DNA of 33,926 bases from Neobacillus kokaensis. Lineage in GTDB: Bacteria; Bacillota; Bacilli; Bacillales; Cytobacillaceae. The notes beneath the pieces are model-generated. The model was not told the DNA's origin, searched no databases, and was given only the letters and a program-made list of their open reading frames with translations. The DNA is taken from contig NZ_BNDS01000041.1 of the NCBI RefSeq assembly GCF_014656545.1, forward strand, positions 1 to 33,926. The letters run 5' to 3'. How positions within the stretch are numbered: position 1 is the first letter of the stretch; the number at the start of each line of letters is the position of its first letter. Of this stretch, positions 6,765-15,183 are shown piece after piece. The position numbers and the translations under genes are program-made.

Positions 6765-8180
6765 TTATTTAACAATATGAATTGGCGTTCCAAGAGCGAC
6801 TTCAGCTGCTTCCATTGTGATTTCGCCTAAAGTTGGATGAGCATGAATGGTCATAGCTAAATCTTCTGCAGTCATGCCGGCTTCAATAGCAAGACCAAGC
6901 TCGGCAATCATATCAGAGGCATTCGCACCGGCAATTTGTGCACCGATGACAAGGCCATCTTCCTTACGGGTAATTAGTTTCAAGAACCCATCTGTGCTGT
7001 CTAAAGATAAAGCACGGCCATTTGCAGCAAACGGGAATTTCGCTGCTGTAATTTCAATTCCTTCATCCTTCGCCTGCTGCTCTGTATAGCCTACTGATGC
7101 AAGCTCAGGATCAGAGAATACAACAGCTGGAATTCCTAAATAGTCAATTTCTGATGGATGCCCAGAAATTGCTTCAGCGGCAATTTTTGCTTCATATGAT
7201 GCTTTATGTGCCAGCTGAGGACCTGCGACGACATCACCGATTGCATAAATATTGCTGACATTGGTGCGGCATTGTTTATCGATCTCAATGATTCCGCGCT
7301 CACTCATTTTAACACCGGCTTGTTCAAGTCCCATTTCATCTGTATTTGGACGACGACCAACCATTACAAATACATAATCAGCTTCAACTTTCTTTTCTTC
7401 ACCTTTAGCTTCATATGTTACTACAACACCGTTTTCAGTTTCTTCAACGCCTTTAGCCATCGCCTTAGTAACTATTTCGGCACCTTTTTTCTTTAAGCTG
7501 CGCTTAACAAGGGCTGCCATTTGTTTATCAAACACACCCATACCTAAAATTTCATCCGCGCCTTCCAGAATAGTAACTTGGCTGCCAAAGTTTGCATAGG
7601 CTCCTCCTAGCTCAACACCAATAACACCGCCGCCAATAACAACGATTTTTTGCGGGATTTCTTGTAAGTTAAGTGCACCAGTAGAGTCTAGTACGCGTTT
7701 GGAATATTTAAACGCAGGCAGTTCAATTGGACGTGAACCTGTTGCAATAATCGCATTTTTAAATGTATAGGTTTGAGCTGAATTCTCACCCATTACCCGT
7801 AATGAATTACTATCAACAAAGAACGCTTCGCCCCGGACAATATTAACTTTATTGCCCTTTAACAGACCTTCTACACCGCCGGTTAGCTTCTTCACCACAC
7901 CAGCTTTAAATTGTTGAACTTTGGAAAAATCAACTGTTACATTTTCTGCTTTTATGCCGAATTGATCAGAGTGCATTGCAGTTTCATAACGATGGCCAGC
8001 TGCAATGATTGCTTTTGAAGGAATACATCCAACATTCAAGCAGACACCGCCCATATATTCCTTCTCAACAATGGTAACTTTTTGTCCGAGCTGTGCAGCG
8101 CGTATTGCAGCCACATATCCCCCAGGTCCGGCACCGATGACAATAGTATCTGTTTCTATTGGGAAATCTCCAACTACCAT
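6765..8180 (-). CDS. pdhD: dihydrolipoyl dehydrogenase (E3 of pyruvate dehydrogenase)
   Basis: The 471-residue FAD flavoprotein that reoxidises dihydrolipoyl groups of E2 with NAD+. It shows the FAD Rossmann motif GAGPGGYVAA (residues 16-25), the redox disulfide C47-LNVG-C52, a second nucleotide motif GGGVIGVELGG, the FAD-binding AIGDV segment, and the C-terminal active-site HAHPTLGE. It starts four bases after pdhC, with GGAGG at 7-8 bases from the ATG, and is the last gene of the operon. In B. subtilis the same E3 can serve other 2-oxoacid complexes. Confidence 0.97.
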   Translation of the reverse strand: MVVGDFPIETDTIVIGAGPGGYVAAIRAAQLGQKVTIVEKEYMGGVCLNVGCIPSKAIIAAGHRYETAMHSDQFGIKAENVTVDFSKVQQFKAGVVKKLTGGVEGLLKGNKVNIVRGEAFFVDSNSLRVMGENSAQTYTFKNAIIATGSRPIELPAFKYSKRVLDSTGALNLQEIPQKIVVIGGGVIGVELGGAYANFGSQVTILEGADEILGMGVFDKQMAALVKRSLKKKGAEIVTKAMAKGVEETENGVVVTYEAKGEEKKVEADYVFVMVGRRPNTDEMGLEQAGVKMSERGIIEIDKQCRTNVSNIYAIGDVVAGPQLAHKASYEAKIAAEAISGHPSEIDYLGIPAVVFSDPELASVGYTEQQAKDEGIEITAAKFPFAANGRALSLDSTDGFLKLITRKEDGLVIGAQIAGANASDMIAELGLAIEAGMTAEDLAMTIHAHPTLGEITMEAAEVALGTPIHIVK

Positions 8181-8184
8181 TTTA

Positions 8185-9507
8185 TTACGCCTCCATTAAC
8201 AATAGTTCTGGGTCGTTTAGTAATCGTTTAATATGATTCATGGCATTTTGAGCAGTCGCACCATCAATCATTCGATGGTCGAAGCTTAAACTGATCGCCA
8301 ATACAGGAGCAGCAACAATTTCTCCGTCTCTGACAATTGGTTTCTCAGCAATACGGCCAATACCTAGAATGGCTACCTCTGGATGGTTAATGACAGGAGT
8401 AAACCATTGACCGCCTGCCGAACCAATATTACTGATTGTGCAAGATCCGCCCTTCATTTCATCAGGAGCCAGCTTACCGCTGCGGGCTTTATCTGCTAAT
8501 TCATTGATTTCCTGTGAAATCGTAAATACAGATTTACGGTCAGCATCTTTAACAACAGGTACTAATAGACCTTTTTCAGTATCAGCAGCAATACCGATAT
8601 TATAGTAATGCTTGTGAACAATCTCACCTGCTGCATCATCAATAGATGTATTCAACACTGGGAATTCACGTAATGCACTTGTTAAAGCTTTTACCACATA
8701 TGGAAGGAATGTTAGCTTAATGCCTTTTCCAGCAGCTACTTCTTTGAATTTCTTACGATGTGCGACAAGTTTCGTAACATCTACTTCATCCATTAAGGTA
8801 ACATGCGGTGCAGTATGCTTTGAATTAACCATTGCCTTAGCAATTGCTTTGCGAATTCCGCTTAATTTTTCACGAGTTTCAGGATACTGCCCTTGTGGGA
8901 TACCAGGAGCTGCAGCCTTTTCAGTTGTATTTACTACTTCATCCTTCACTTCAGCTGCAGGGGCTGTTTGAGCAGCTTGTGCGCCTCCATTTAAGTATGC
9001 ATCAATATCATCTTTCATAATCCGGCCATTATTACCTGTTCCAGCCACCAATTGAATATTTACACCTTTTTCACGTGCATACTTCCTCACAGAAGGCATT
9101 GCAATTATGCGGCGGTTTGGATCCACTTCGGCTTGCTTAGCAGGTGCTGCGGCTGCCGGTTGTGATACTGTTTCTTCTTTTGCTTCAGGGGCTGGAGCAG
9201 CTTCCGGTGCAGCTTCCTGTTTCGACTCTTCTTCACCATGGTCCCCTTTAAATTGCAAATCCTCATAACCAGGTGCATCAAAGGTAACAAGAACCTGTCC
9301 AACAGTTGCTACAGTTCCTTCGCCTATTAGAACATCAATTACTGTTCCTTCTACTGGAGAAGGGATTTCCACAACTGCTTTATCATTTTGGATTTCACAA
9401 AGCACATCATCTTCTTTTACTTTATCACCTGGTTTAATAAACCATTTGACAATTTCGCCTTCATGAATACCTTCACCAATGTCAGGCATTTTAAATTGAA
9501 ATGACAT
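8185..9507 (-). CDS. pdhC: dihydrolipoamide acetyltransferase (E2)
   Basis: The core of the pyruvate dehydrogenase complex, transferring the acetyl group from lipoamide to CoA. It has one N-terminal lipoyl domain (residues 1-80, lipoyl lysine K43 in QNDKAVVE) and an Ala/Pro/Glu-rich flexible linker (about 80-130). A peripheral subunit-binding domain follows (MPSVRKYAREKGV, about 136-172), then a second linker and the catalytic domain ending in the DHRMIDGA active-site motif near residue 412. At 440 residues with a single lipoyl domain it matches the Bacillus E2. An 87-bp gap with a strong hairpin separates it from pdhB. Confidence 0.97.
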   Translation of the reverse strand: MSFQFKMPDIGEGIHEGEIVKWFIKPGDKVKEDDVLCEIQNDKAVVEIPSPVEGTVIDVLIGEGTVATVGQVLVTFDAPGYEDLQFKGDHGEEESKQEAAPEAAPAPEAKEETVSQPAAAAPAKQAEVDPNRRIIAMPSVRKYAREKGVNIQLVAGTGNNGRIMKDDIDAYLNGGAQAAQTAPAAEVKDEVVNTTEKAAAPGIPQGQYPETREKLSGIRKAIAKAMVNSKHTAPHVTLMDEVDVTKLVAHRKKFKEVAAGKGIKLTFLPYVVKALTSALREFPVLNTSIDDAAGEIVHKHYYNIGIAADTEKGLLVPVVKDADRKSVFTISQEINELADKARSGKLAPDEMKGGSCTISNIGSAGGQWFTPVINHPEVAILGIGRIAEKPIVRDGEIVAAPVLAISLSFDHRMIDGATAQNAMNHIKRLLNDPELLLMEA

Positions 9508-9560
9508 TAGGTTTTTCCTCCTATTTTTCCGAGTTATTTGCTTTATACTAAAGCCTAATA

Positions 9561-9588
9561 GGGAAACAGACCACTCTGTCTATTTCCC
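9561..9588 (-). other. intercistronic hairpin between pdhB and pdhC
   Basis: On the minus strand GGGAAATAGAC pairs with GTCTGTTTCCC (11 bp, one G-U) around a six-base loop. No T-run follows, so it is more likely an mRNA stability or processing element than a terminator. It sits between the E1-beta stop and the E2 ribosome binding site. Confidence 0.7.
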
Positions 9589-9594
9589 CTTTCA

Positions 9595-10572
9595 TTAAAA
9601 TGTTAAAACCTTTTTAGCCGTTTCGATTACATCCTTATAGTTCGGCAGCCAAACAGTTTCTGCTTGTGAGAAAGGATAAACGGTATCGGGTGCCGCTACA
9701 CGCAAGACTGGTGCTTCTAGACTTAGAATGGCGCGATCATTGATTTCAGCCACAACATTTGCGGCAACACCAGCCATCTTCTGCGCTTCCTGTACGACAA
9801 TAGCACGGCCTGTTTTTTCTACAGATGCAATAATTGTTTCAATATCCAGCGGGCTGATTGTACGTAAATCAATAACTTCTACAGAATAGCCTTCTTTTGC
9901 TAATTCATCCGCAGCTTTTAATGATTCATGAACCATAGCACCATAAGTGATAATTGATAAATCAGTGCCTTCTCGTTTTACATCAGCTTTTCCAAGCGGA
10001 ATTGTATATTCTTCTTCCGGCACTTCCTGACGAAACGCACGGTACAACTTTAAATGCTCAAGAAAAATAACCGGATCGTTGTCACGAATAGATGATAGTA
10101 ACAATCCTTTTGCATCGTATGGTGTTGATGGTACAACAACTTTTAAACCAGGAGTTTGGGCCATTAAGCCTTCTAAGCTGTCTGAGTGAAGTTCAGGAGT
10201 ATGAACACCGCCGCCAAATGGAGAACGAACAGTAATTGGCATATGGTAGCGTCCGCCTGAACGATAGCGCATACGGGACATTTGTCCGGCAATAGAATCC
10301 ATAACTTCAAAAACGAAACCAAAGAATTGAATTTCAGGAATCGGACGGAACCCTTGAAGTGCTAGTCCGATTGATAATCCACCGATTCCAGATTCCGCTA
10401 ACGGTGTATCAAATACACGATCTTCGCCAAATTCCTTTTGAAGTCCTTCCGTCGCACGGAATACCCCGCCGTTCACACCCACGTCTTCTCCGAAGATTAA
10501 TGTTTTTGAATCATTTTGCAATTCCGTACGGAGCGCATCGGTAATTGCTTGGATCATTGTCATTTGAGCCAT
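9595..10572 (-). CDS. pdhB: pyruvate dehydrogenase E1 beta subunit
   Basis: The 325-residue E1-beta chain, which with E1-alpha forms the thiamine-diphosphate decarboxylase. Visible family segments are FGEDVGVNGGVFRATEGLQ, DTPLAESGIGG, the YHMPITVRSPFGGG region and EAQKMAGVAANV. It begins three bases after pdhA ends, with AAGGAG upstream, so translation is probably coupled. Length and sequence match Bacillus PdhB. Confidence 0.97.
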   Translation of the reverse strand: MAQMTMIQAITDALRTELQNDSKTLIFGEDVGVNGGVFRATEGLQKEFGEDRVFDTPLAESGIGGLSIGLALQGFRPIPEIQFFGFVFEVMDSIAGQMSRMRYRSGGRYHMPITVRSPFGGGVHTPELHSDSLEGLMAQTPGLKVVVPSTPYDAKGLLLSSIRDNDPVIFLEHLKLYRAFRQEVPEEEYTIPLGKADVKREGTDLSIITYGAMVHESLKAADELAKEGYSVEVIDLRTISPLDIETIIASVEKTGRAIVVQEAQKMAGVAANVVAEINDRAILSLEAPVLRVAAPDTVYPFSQAETVWLPNYKDVIETAKKVLTF

Positions 10573-10575
10573 GAC

Positions 10576-11691
10576 TTACTTCGACTCCTTTGCTTGAAAA
10601 ATTTCATACTGTTCTTTTAAGTAGTTCGGCTTTTCTTCAAACATAATGGACATTAAATCAGTAACCTTTTGTTTAGGAGCAGCATCCGCTTTTTTGATTG
10701 CTTCTTTAATGTCTTCTTTCGCCTGTTCAATTACTTCATTTTCTTTTTCTTCACTCCAAAGCCCTTTCTTTTCTAAGAACTTACGGAACCGAACAATTGG
10801 GTCTTTCTTTTCCCATTCATTATCAAGGTCAGCAGTACGATAACGGGTTGGGTCATCACCGGCCATCGTATGCGGTCCATAACGATATGTCAATGTTTCA
10901 ATTAATGTAGGACCTTCCCCATTAATAGCGCGTTCACGTGCCTCGCGGGTAGCTGCGTACACCGCTAATGGGTCCATACCATCAACCTGAATTCCTGGAA
11001 TTCCTACAGCAACTGCTTTTTGTGCAATTGTTTTTGCTAATGATTGCTTTTCAACTGGAGTCGAAATCGCAAATCGGTTGTTTTGCACAATGAAAATGGC
11101 TGGAGCCTTGAAAGCACCCGCAAAGTTAATTCCCTCATAGAAATCTCCCTGGGAAGCACCGCCGTCACCTGTATAAGTAATGGCAACGGATTTCGCACCA
11201 TTCTTTTTCATTCCAAGAGCAACCCCAGCTGCCTGAATATATTGAGCACCAATAATAATTTGTGGCGACAATACGTTAACTCCTTCAGGAATTTGGTTTC
11301 CTTGGTAGTGACCGCGAGAGAATAAAAAGGCTTGGTATAAAGGCAGACCATGCCAGATTAATTGTGGAACATCTCGATATCCCGGTAAAATAAAGTCTTC
11401 TTTTTCAAGTGCAAATTGACTTGCGAGCTGGGATGCTTCTTGACCAGCAGTTGGAGCGTAGAAGCCTAATCGCCCTTGTCTATTTAATGAAATTGATCTT
11501 TGATCAAGAATACGTGTATAAACCATTCGACGCATAAGCTCTTGAAGCTGTTCATCCGAAAGGTCGGGCATTGCAGCCTCATTTACAATTTCTCCATCCT
11601 CATTCAGAATTTGCAATGTTTGAAATTGTTCTTCAACTACTCCGAGCGTCTTTTTTGCATCTAACGAGGCGTTTTGCGTTTTTGAAGCCAT
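10576..11691 (-). CDS. pdhA: pyruvate dehydrogenase E1 alpha subunit
   Basis: The 371-residue E1-alpha chain, first gene of pdhABCD. It carries the thiamine-diphosphate/Mg2+ motif GDGGASQGDFYEGINFAGAF and the adjacent IVQNNRFAIST, plus the YRYGPHTMAGDDPTRYR phosphorylation-loop-equivalent segment. The Ala/Lys-rich N-terminus (ASKTQNASLDAKK) is typical of Bacillus PdhA. AAAGGACG is the ribosome binding site. A perfect 21-bp AT palindrome lies immediately upstream of it at 11711-11731. The 450-bp upstream gap suggests a regulated promoter. Confidence 0.97.
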   Translation of the reverse strand: MASKTQNASLDAKKTLGVVEEQFQTLQILNEDGEIVNEAAMPDLSDEQLQELMRRMVYTRILDQRSISLNRQGRLGFYAPTAGQEASQLASQFALEKEDFILPGYRDVPQLIWHGLPLYQAFLFSRGHYQGNQIPEGVNVLSPQIIIGAQYIQAAGVALGMKKNGAKSVAITYTGDGGASQGDFYEGINFAGAFKAPAIFIVQNNRFAISTPVEKQSLAKTIAQKAVAVGIPGIQVDGMDPLAVYAATREARERAINGEGPTLIETLTYRYGPHTMAGDDPTRYRTADLDNEWEKKDPIVRFRKFLEKKGLWSEEKENEVIEQAKEDIKEAIKKADAAPKQKVTDLMSIMFEEKPNYLKEQYEIFQAKESK

Positions 11692-11710
11692 CTTGTCACA
11701 TCGTCCTTTC

Positions 11711-11731
11711 TATTTAAATTTAATTTAAATA
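11711..11731. promoter_or_regulatory. perfect AT palindrome in the pdhA leader
   Basis: TATTTAAATT, one central T, then AATTTAAATA: a perfect 10-1-10 inverted repeat directly next to the pdhA ribosome binding site. It could be an operator or an RNA hairpin that affects translation. No known regulator box matches well; a PerR/Fur-type 7-1-7 box fits only loosely. Confidence 0.55.
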
Positions 11732-12107
11732 ATCCACCTTTGTTAGAATGCCCCAAAATATGAATAAAAGCATTCAGATTATTTCTGGAGAATCCTGGAC
11801 CTTTTTAGTGAAATTTGGATTCATCTTATTTGTTAGCTTATCACAGATAAGTTAAGTTAAAACCCGAAAATCACTATCTTAAAGGAAATTATACTGTATC
11901 AATTTTACATAAATAAATATTAATACAATTGTTAAACATATTTTGAGTTTACATCATTCACTTCACTCCGTCAAATACTTAGTGTTATAATTTTTCACCA
12001 TAAATAACTTATTAATTATATAGCTTTTTAAATCATCTGTATTAATAAATACACCAAAACTGTTATATAAAATTTCATGTTTTTCGCTGTTGTTATAATA
12101 TAGAAAA
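11732..12107. other. non-coding upstream region of pdhA
   Basis: About 375 bp of very AT-rich DNA without a plausible gene on either strand. It has a TATAAT on the minus strand at 11889-11894 (a possible pdhA -10 with no good -35) and a CTTATC/GATAAG inverted repeat at 11837-11851 in the putative leader. No cre site stood out. Confidence 0.5.
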
Positions 12108-12131
12108 GAATCGGCTTATATGAGCCGATTC
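12108..12131 (-). terminator. terminator of ykyA
   Basis: GAATCGGCT and AGCCGATTC arms (9 bp, six-base loop). On the minus strand it is followed by TTTTCTAT. It separates ykyA from the pdh operon. Confidence 0.85.
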
Positions 12132-12141
12132 CTAAATGTCA

Positions 12142-12804
12142 TTATTCTTTTGCTTTGAGTCCTGCTTGTTTATAAAATGATAACTTTTTGTCATTATATT
12201 GTTCTGTAAGTTGATTGAATTTTTGATTAGCTGCGGAAATACGTTTGTAGATTTCATTTAACCTATTTACTTGTTCCTCAAGGTCCGGGAGGGGAAGGTT
12301 TTTGTCTTTAAACATTTCATATAATTTTTTATCATTTTCTAATGCATTACTATATTCACTATATAGTTCGTCATGAATCCGATATCTTTTCATCATGATA
12401 TCTGACAATTCACCTGTGATTTTCCGTAGTTCGGGGTCCTCTAATTTCACCTTAAGGTTATCTATTTTTTGAAACTCTTTTTCGGATTCTTTCATACTAT
12501 TTGTTTCTTTTTCCATCAATTCTTTTCTTTTGTCAACAGAATAAATGGCATGATTGGATAACTTTACAATCTCATCGTATTGCTTCATTCCCATATGAAT
12601 AATTTGATCATAAATCTCTTTTTCCTTTTTTTCCAATTCGACAAGCGGCTCCTGCTGCTCTGCAAATACTTTTTCCTTAGTAACTGTCTGTTCTAATACT
12701 TGATAGATATCCTCAACAGCTGTATTTTTCTCGGTACAGCCTGATAAAATGACAATAATCGCAATTAACGCTAAAATAAATTCATTTTTTCGTTTGTAGG
12801 CCAT
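12142..12804 (-). CDS. ykyA: YkyA family lipoprotein
   Basis: A 220-residue secreted lipoprotein. A signal peptide (residues 1-22) ends in lipobox VILSGC with Cys23 as the lipidation site. The rest is charged and helical with long coiled-coil stretches. This matches the YkyA putative cell-wall-binding lipoprotein family, and the gene sits between pdhA and def as in B. subtilis. The frame is open seven codons further upstream, but the ATG at 12804 has AAGGAGG at proper spacing and gives a normal signal peptide (MAYKRKNEFILAL). Function is unknown. Confidence 0.9.
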   Translation of the reverse strand: MAYKRKNEFILALIAIIVILSGCTEKNTAVEDIYQVLEQTVTKEKVFAEQQEPLVELEKKEKEIYDQIIHMGMKQYDEIVKLSNHAIYSVDKRKELMEKETNSMKESEKEFQKIDNLKVKLEDPELRKITGELSDIMMKRYRIHDELYSEYSNALENDKKLYEMFKDKNLPLPDLEEQVNRLNEIYKRISAANQKFNQLTEQYNDKKLSFYKQAGLKAKE

Positions 12805-12829
12805 TTTACACTCCTCCTTGCCCATCTTT

Positions 12830-12858
12830 ACTATAACGATACATTGTCCGTTTTACAA
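12830..12858 (-). promoter_or_regulatory. candidate ykyA promoter
   Basis: TTGTAA (12853-12858) and TATAGT (12830-12835) on the minus strand with a 17-bp spacer, about 26 bp upstream of the chosen ykyA start. Confidence 0.5.
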
Positions 12859-12954
12859 ACAAATTGGTCAAGAACCATACTTTTGTTAACATTTTGCAAA
12901 TTCTTTGGTAGACTATTTGCATATTAATTTATTTGAATCACAGGAGTGAACGAC

Positions 12955-13509
12955 ATGATAACAATGGATGATATCATTCGAGATGGCCATCCTACGCTAC
13001 GAAAAACGGCTGAAGAGGTTATAATGCCGCCGTCTGAAGAAGATAAACAAATATTAAACAGTCTTTTGGATTATGTCATTAATAGTCAAAATAATGAGGT
13101 CGCTGAAAAATATGGATTACGCCCTGGTATTGGGCTGGCTGCACCACAAATCAATGTATCAAAACGGATGATTGCTGTACATGTCACCGGAGATCGAGAT
13201 GAGCTTTATAGCTACGCCTTATTTAATCCAAGAATTATTAGCCATTCAGTTGAAAAAGCGTATTTAAAATCCGGGGAAGGATGTCTTTCGGTAGATGAAT
13301 CCTTTCCGGGATATGTTCCACGATATGCGCGGGTAACTGTAAAAGGGTTCAACGCTGATGGTGAAGAGGTAAAGATTCGCTTAAAAGGATTGCCTGCTAT
13401 TTGCTTTCAGCATGAAATTGATCATTTAAATGGAATTATGTTCTATGATCATATTGATAAAGTAAATCCATTTAAACCACTTGATGGGGCAATAGAGATT
13501 GAAAGGTAA
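12955..13509 (+). CDS. def: peptide deformylase
   Basis: Removes the formyl group from the N-terminal methionine of new proteins. All three family motifs are present: GIGLAAPQ (about 58-65), EGCLS with metal ligand C110, and HEIDH (about 153-157) with two His ligands and the catalytic Glu. The 184-residue length and the insertions of a type-2 Gram-positive enzyme match B. subtilis YkrB (DefB). The GTG at 12946 lies inside the CAGGAG ribosome binding site, so the ATG at 12955 (MITMDDIIRDGHP) is preferred and agrees with the homologue. It diverges from ykyA. Confidence 0.95.
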   Translation: MITMDDIIRDGHPTLRKTAEEVIMPPSEEDKQILNSLLDYVINSQNNEVAEKYGLRPGIGLAAPQINVSKRMIAVHVTGDRDELYSYALFNPRIISHSVEKAYLKSGEGCLSVDESFPGYVPRYARVTVKGFNADGEEVKIRLKGLPAICFQHEIDHLNGIMFYDHIDKVNPFKPLDGAIEIER

Positions 13510-13538
13510 AAACCCGGCTTTAAAAACCGGGTTTTTTT
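13508..13538. terminator. bidirectional terminator, def/ykrA
   Basis: AAAACCCGG and CCGGGTTTT arms with a short loop, bordered by A and T runs, between two convergent genes. Confidence 0.9.
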
Positions 13539-14307
13539 ATATTAATTCTAATTCCTTCAAACCATTCCATATGCCGTCTTCTGATACATCTGTTGTTATA
13601 AAATCAGCGATTTCTTTTGCTTGAGAGACACCATTCCCCATTGCTACACCGAATCCGACAGCTTTTAACATTTCTAAATCATTTAACCCATCACCAAAGG
13701 CATAGACATCTTTTAAAGCAAATCCTAGCCTCTCAATCAGCTTCTTTATCCCTTCTGCTTTTGAACCGCCCCTTGGTAAAACGTCTACACTGAATGGGTG
13801 CCAGCGGATGTAGTGAAACTTGTCATACCCGTAGAAATACTCCCTTTCCTCATTTTCCTTACAAAAAAGGAGTGCTTGATAAATTTTCTTATTGTGAAAA
13901 AAAGCGGAATCTTCCTCTGGATGAGGGAAACCCAGAGTTGCCAGACTTTTTTCAATATAAGGATGGTGCCTAACACTGCTTTTCATTGTCTTTTCATCCA
14001 TAAAAATAAGTGGATGGTTTTTGAGATCTGCTTCTCTTGAAAATCTCTCCAATTCTAATGGTGATATTGGATTTTCATATATTACTTCATTTTCAAAAAC
14101 AACATATTGACCATTAAAACTAACAAATGAGTCAATATCCAGCTCCTCCCTCAGGCCTTCAAACATAAACGGCGCCCTTCCAGTAGCAATAGCTGTAAAA
14201 ATACCGTTTTCTTTTAATTTGCGAATTGCTTTCTTGGTACTATCGGGAAGATTTTTTTGATGATCAAGCAATGTACCATCTATATCGAAAAAAACAATTT
14301 TTTTCAT
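13537..14307 (-). CDS. ykrA: Cof-type HAD hydrolase YkrA
   Basis: A 256-residue haloacid dehalogenase superfamily phosphatase (Cof/IIB type). Motif I FFDIDGTLLDHQ is at residues 5-16, motif II IATGRAPF follows, motif III is the lysine in GGSKAEGIKKL and motif IV is AFGDGLNDLEML. The C2-type cap domain lies between motifs II and III. Such proteins dephosphorylate sugar phosphates or flavin/PLP-type substrates; the substrate here is not known. ATG 14307 is preceded by AAGGAGG, whereas the frame opens 17 codons earlier without one. Length matches B. subtilis YkrA. Confidence 0.9.
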   Translation of the reverse strand: MKKIVFFDIDGTLLDHQKNLPDSTKKAIRKLKENGIFTAIATGRAPFMFEGLREELDIDSFVSFNGQYVVFENEVIYENPISPLELERFSREADLKNHPLIFMDEKTMKSSVRHHPYIEKSLATLGFPHPEEDSAFFHNKKIYQALLFCKENEEREYFYGYDKFHYIRWHPFSVDVLPRGGSKAEGIKKLIERLGFALKDVYAFGDGLNDLEMLKAVGFGVAMGNGVSQAKEIADFITTDVSEDGIWNGLKELELI

Positions 14308-14544
14308 AAAAGGTCTCTCCTCCTTAAGGCACATATTTAATTGTTTATTATGGTTCATCCCTTTAAAAAAGCTAAACCATAAACTTCAGAAAGTCAATTT
14401 TCCTTATTTTGAATTCCATTATTATCCACGAGATAATCCGCGTTTTCATCATATAATAATAGTAAAAACAAGAACAATGTACGGAAAAATTCAGAGCTGT
14501 TATTTATTAAAGTAAAAAAGTTTCAATATTTTGTCATAGTCGGC

Positions 14545-14572
14545 TTTACATTGGACAAGGAACGTTTAAAAT
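14545..14572 (+). promoter_or_regulatory. candidate promoter of the 23-codon ORF
   Basis: TTTACA at 14545-14550 and TAAAAT at 14567-14572 with a 16-bp spacer, 22 bp before the small ORF. The rest of 14308-14544 is AT-rich and shows no gene. Confidence 0.4.
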
Positions 14573-14594
14573 AAAAGTAAGGAGTTGATCCACT

Positions 14595-14666
14595 ATGTTA
14601 AAGAAGCTAAGGAAAAAGCTTTTAAAACAGTGGAATGATTTACTGCGAAAAAAATCAATAGCATAA
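14595..14666 (+). CDS. 23-residue basic amphipathic peptide, unrecognised
   Basis: A 23-codon frame encoding a strongly basic peptide (nine Lys/Arg and one Asp), beginning MLKKLRKKLLKQW and ending RKKSIA. Leu and Trp spacing suggests an amphipathic helix. A near-perfect ribosome binding site, TAAGGAG, lies about ten bases before the ATG, and a plausible promoter lies upstream. It is not in any longer frame. A 9-bp hairpin at 14796-14821 could end its transcript, though a degenerate repeat lies between. I do not recognise the peptide. The strong translation signals are the main reason to believe it is real. Confidence 0.55.
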   Translation: MLKKLRKKLLKQWNDLLRKKSIA

Positions 14667-14789
14667 GAAAAGTGTAAACGCCTTAGTTTGCCCCGATAAG
14701 CATAATACGTGCGGAACGATAGGTTTGTTTTTTTACCTTTTGGACGGATTGTCTAACCTCAGAGGGCTAGGCGCTGGCTGGACTAAAAC
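14667..14789 (-). repeat. dispersed Bacillus-type repeat, degenerate copy
   Basis: This stretch matches the reverse complement of 32986-33107 along its length, sharing CCTTTTGGACGGATTG and GGGCTAGGCGCTGG but diverged elsewhere. The related sequence type recurs in Bacillus intergenic regions. No coding potential is visible. With the hairpin below, it accounts for the 300-bp gap before rpoY. Confidence 0.75.
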
Positions 14790-14795
14790 TTTTTC

Positions 14796-14821
14796 GAGCC
14801 CTTCAAAGTTGCGAAGGGCTC
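14796..14821 (+). terminator. hairpin after the 23-codon ORF
   Basis: GAGCCCTTC and GAAGGGCTC arms (9 bp, eight-base loop). The downstream tract CTTCGTTATTG is only weakly T-rich, so termination is plausible but not certain. Confidence 0.5.
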
Positions 14822-14967
14822 CTTCGTTATTGTAAAGTGATAAACAGTGATTCTATTTTTACATAGTTTTTCACATTAGAGCTAATAATTCCAAGAAAAT
14901 AAATGAAAAAGATGAAAATCTTTTATATAATAGAAAAAGTTATGATTTTATAAGGAGCGAGATTGCT

Positions 14968-15177
14968 GTGATTTTTAAAGTATATTTTCAAGAATCTAAA
15001 AGTGAAGTACCGGTTAGAGAGAAGACAAAAACAATTTTTGTTAAAGCAGAATCAGTTAGAGAAGTTTATTCAAAGGTTGCGGATCGCGGCTATAATATTG
15101 AATTAATTCAAGAAGTAAAAGGAGCTTATTTAGAATATGAACAACAAAATGAAGACTTTAAAGTATTGGAGATTTGA
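14968..15177 (+). CDS. rpoY: RNA polymerase epsilon subunit
   Basis: The 69-residue small auxiliary subunit of Firmicute RNA polymerase (formerly YkzG, DUF1447). The sequence MIFKVYFQESKSEVPVREKT and the ending KVLEI match the B. subtilis protein. It starts with GTG at 14968 after TAAGGAG. It lies six bases upstream of rnjA, the conserved pairing in Bacilli, so the two are co-transcribed. Confidence 0.95.
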   Translation: MIFKVYFQESKSEVPVREKTKTIFVKAESVREVYSKVADRGYNIELIQEVKGAYLEYEQQNEDFKVLEI

Positions 15178-15183
15178 TATTTT

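Noticed and set aside
7206..7496. Plus-strand 96-codon frame antisense to pdhD
   Set aside because: Shadow of a well-conserved dehydrogenase gene.
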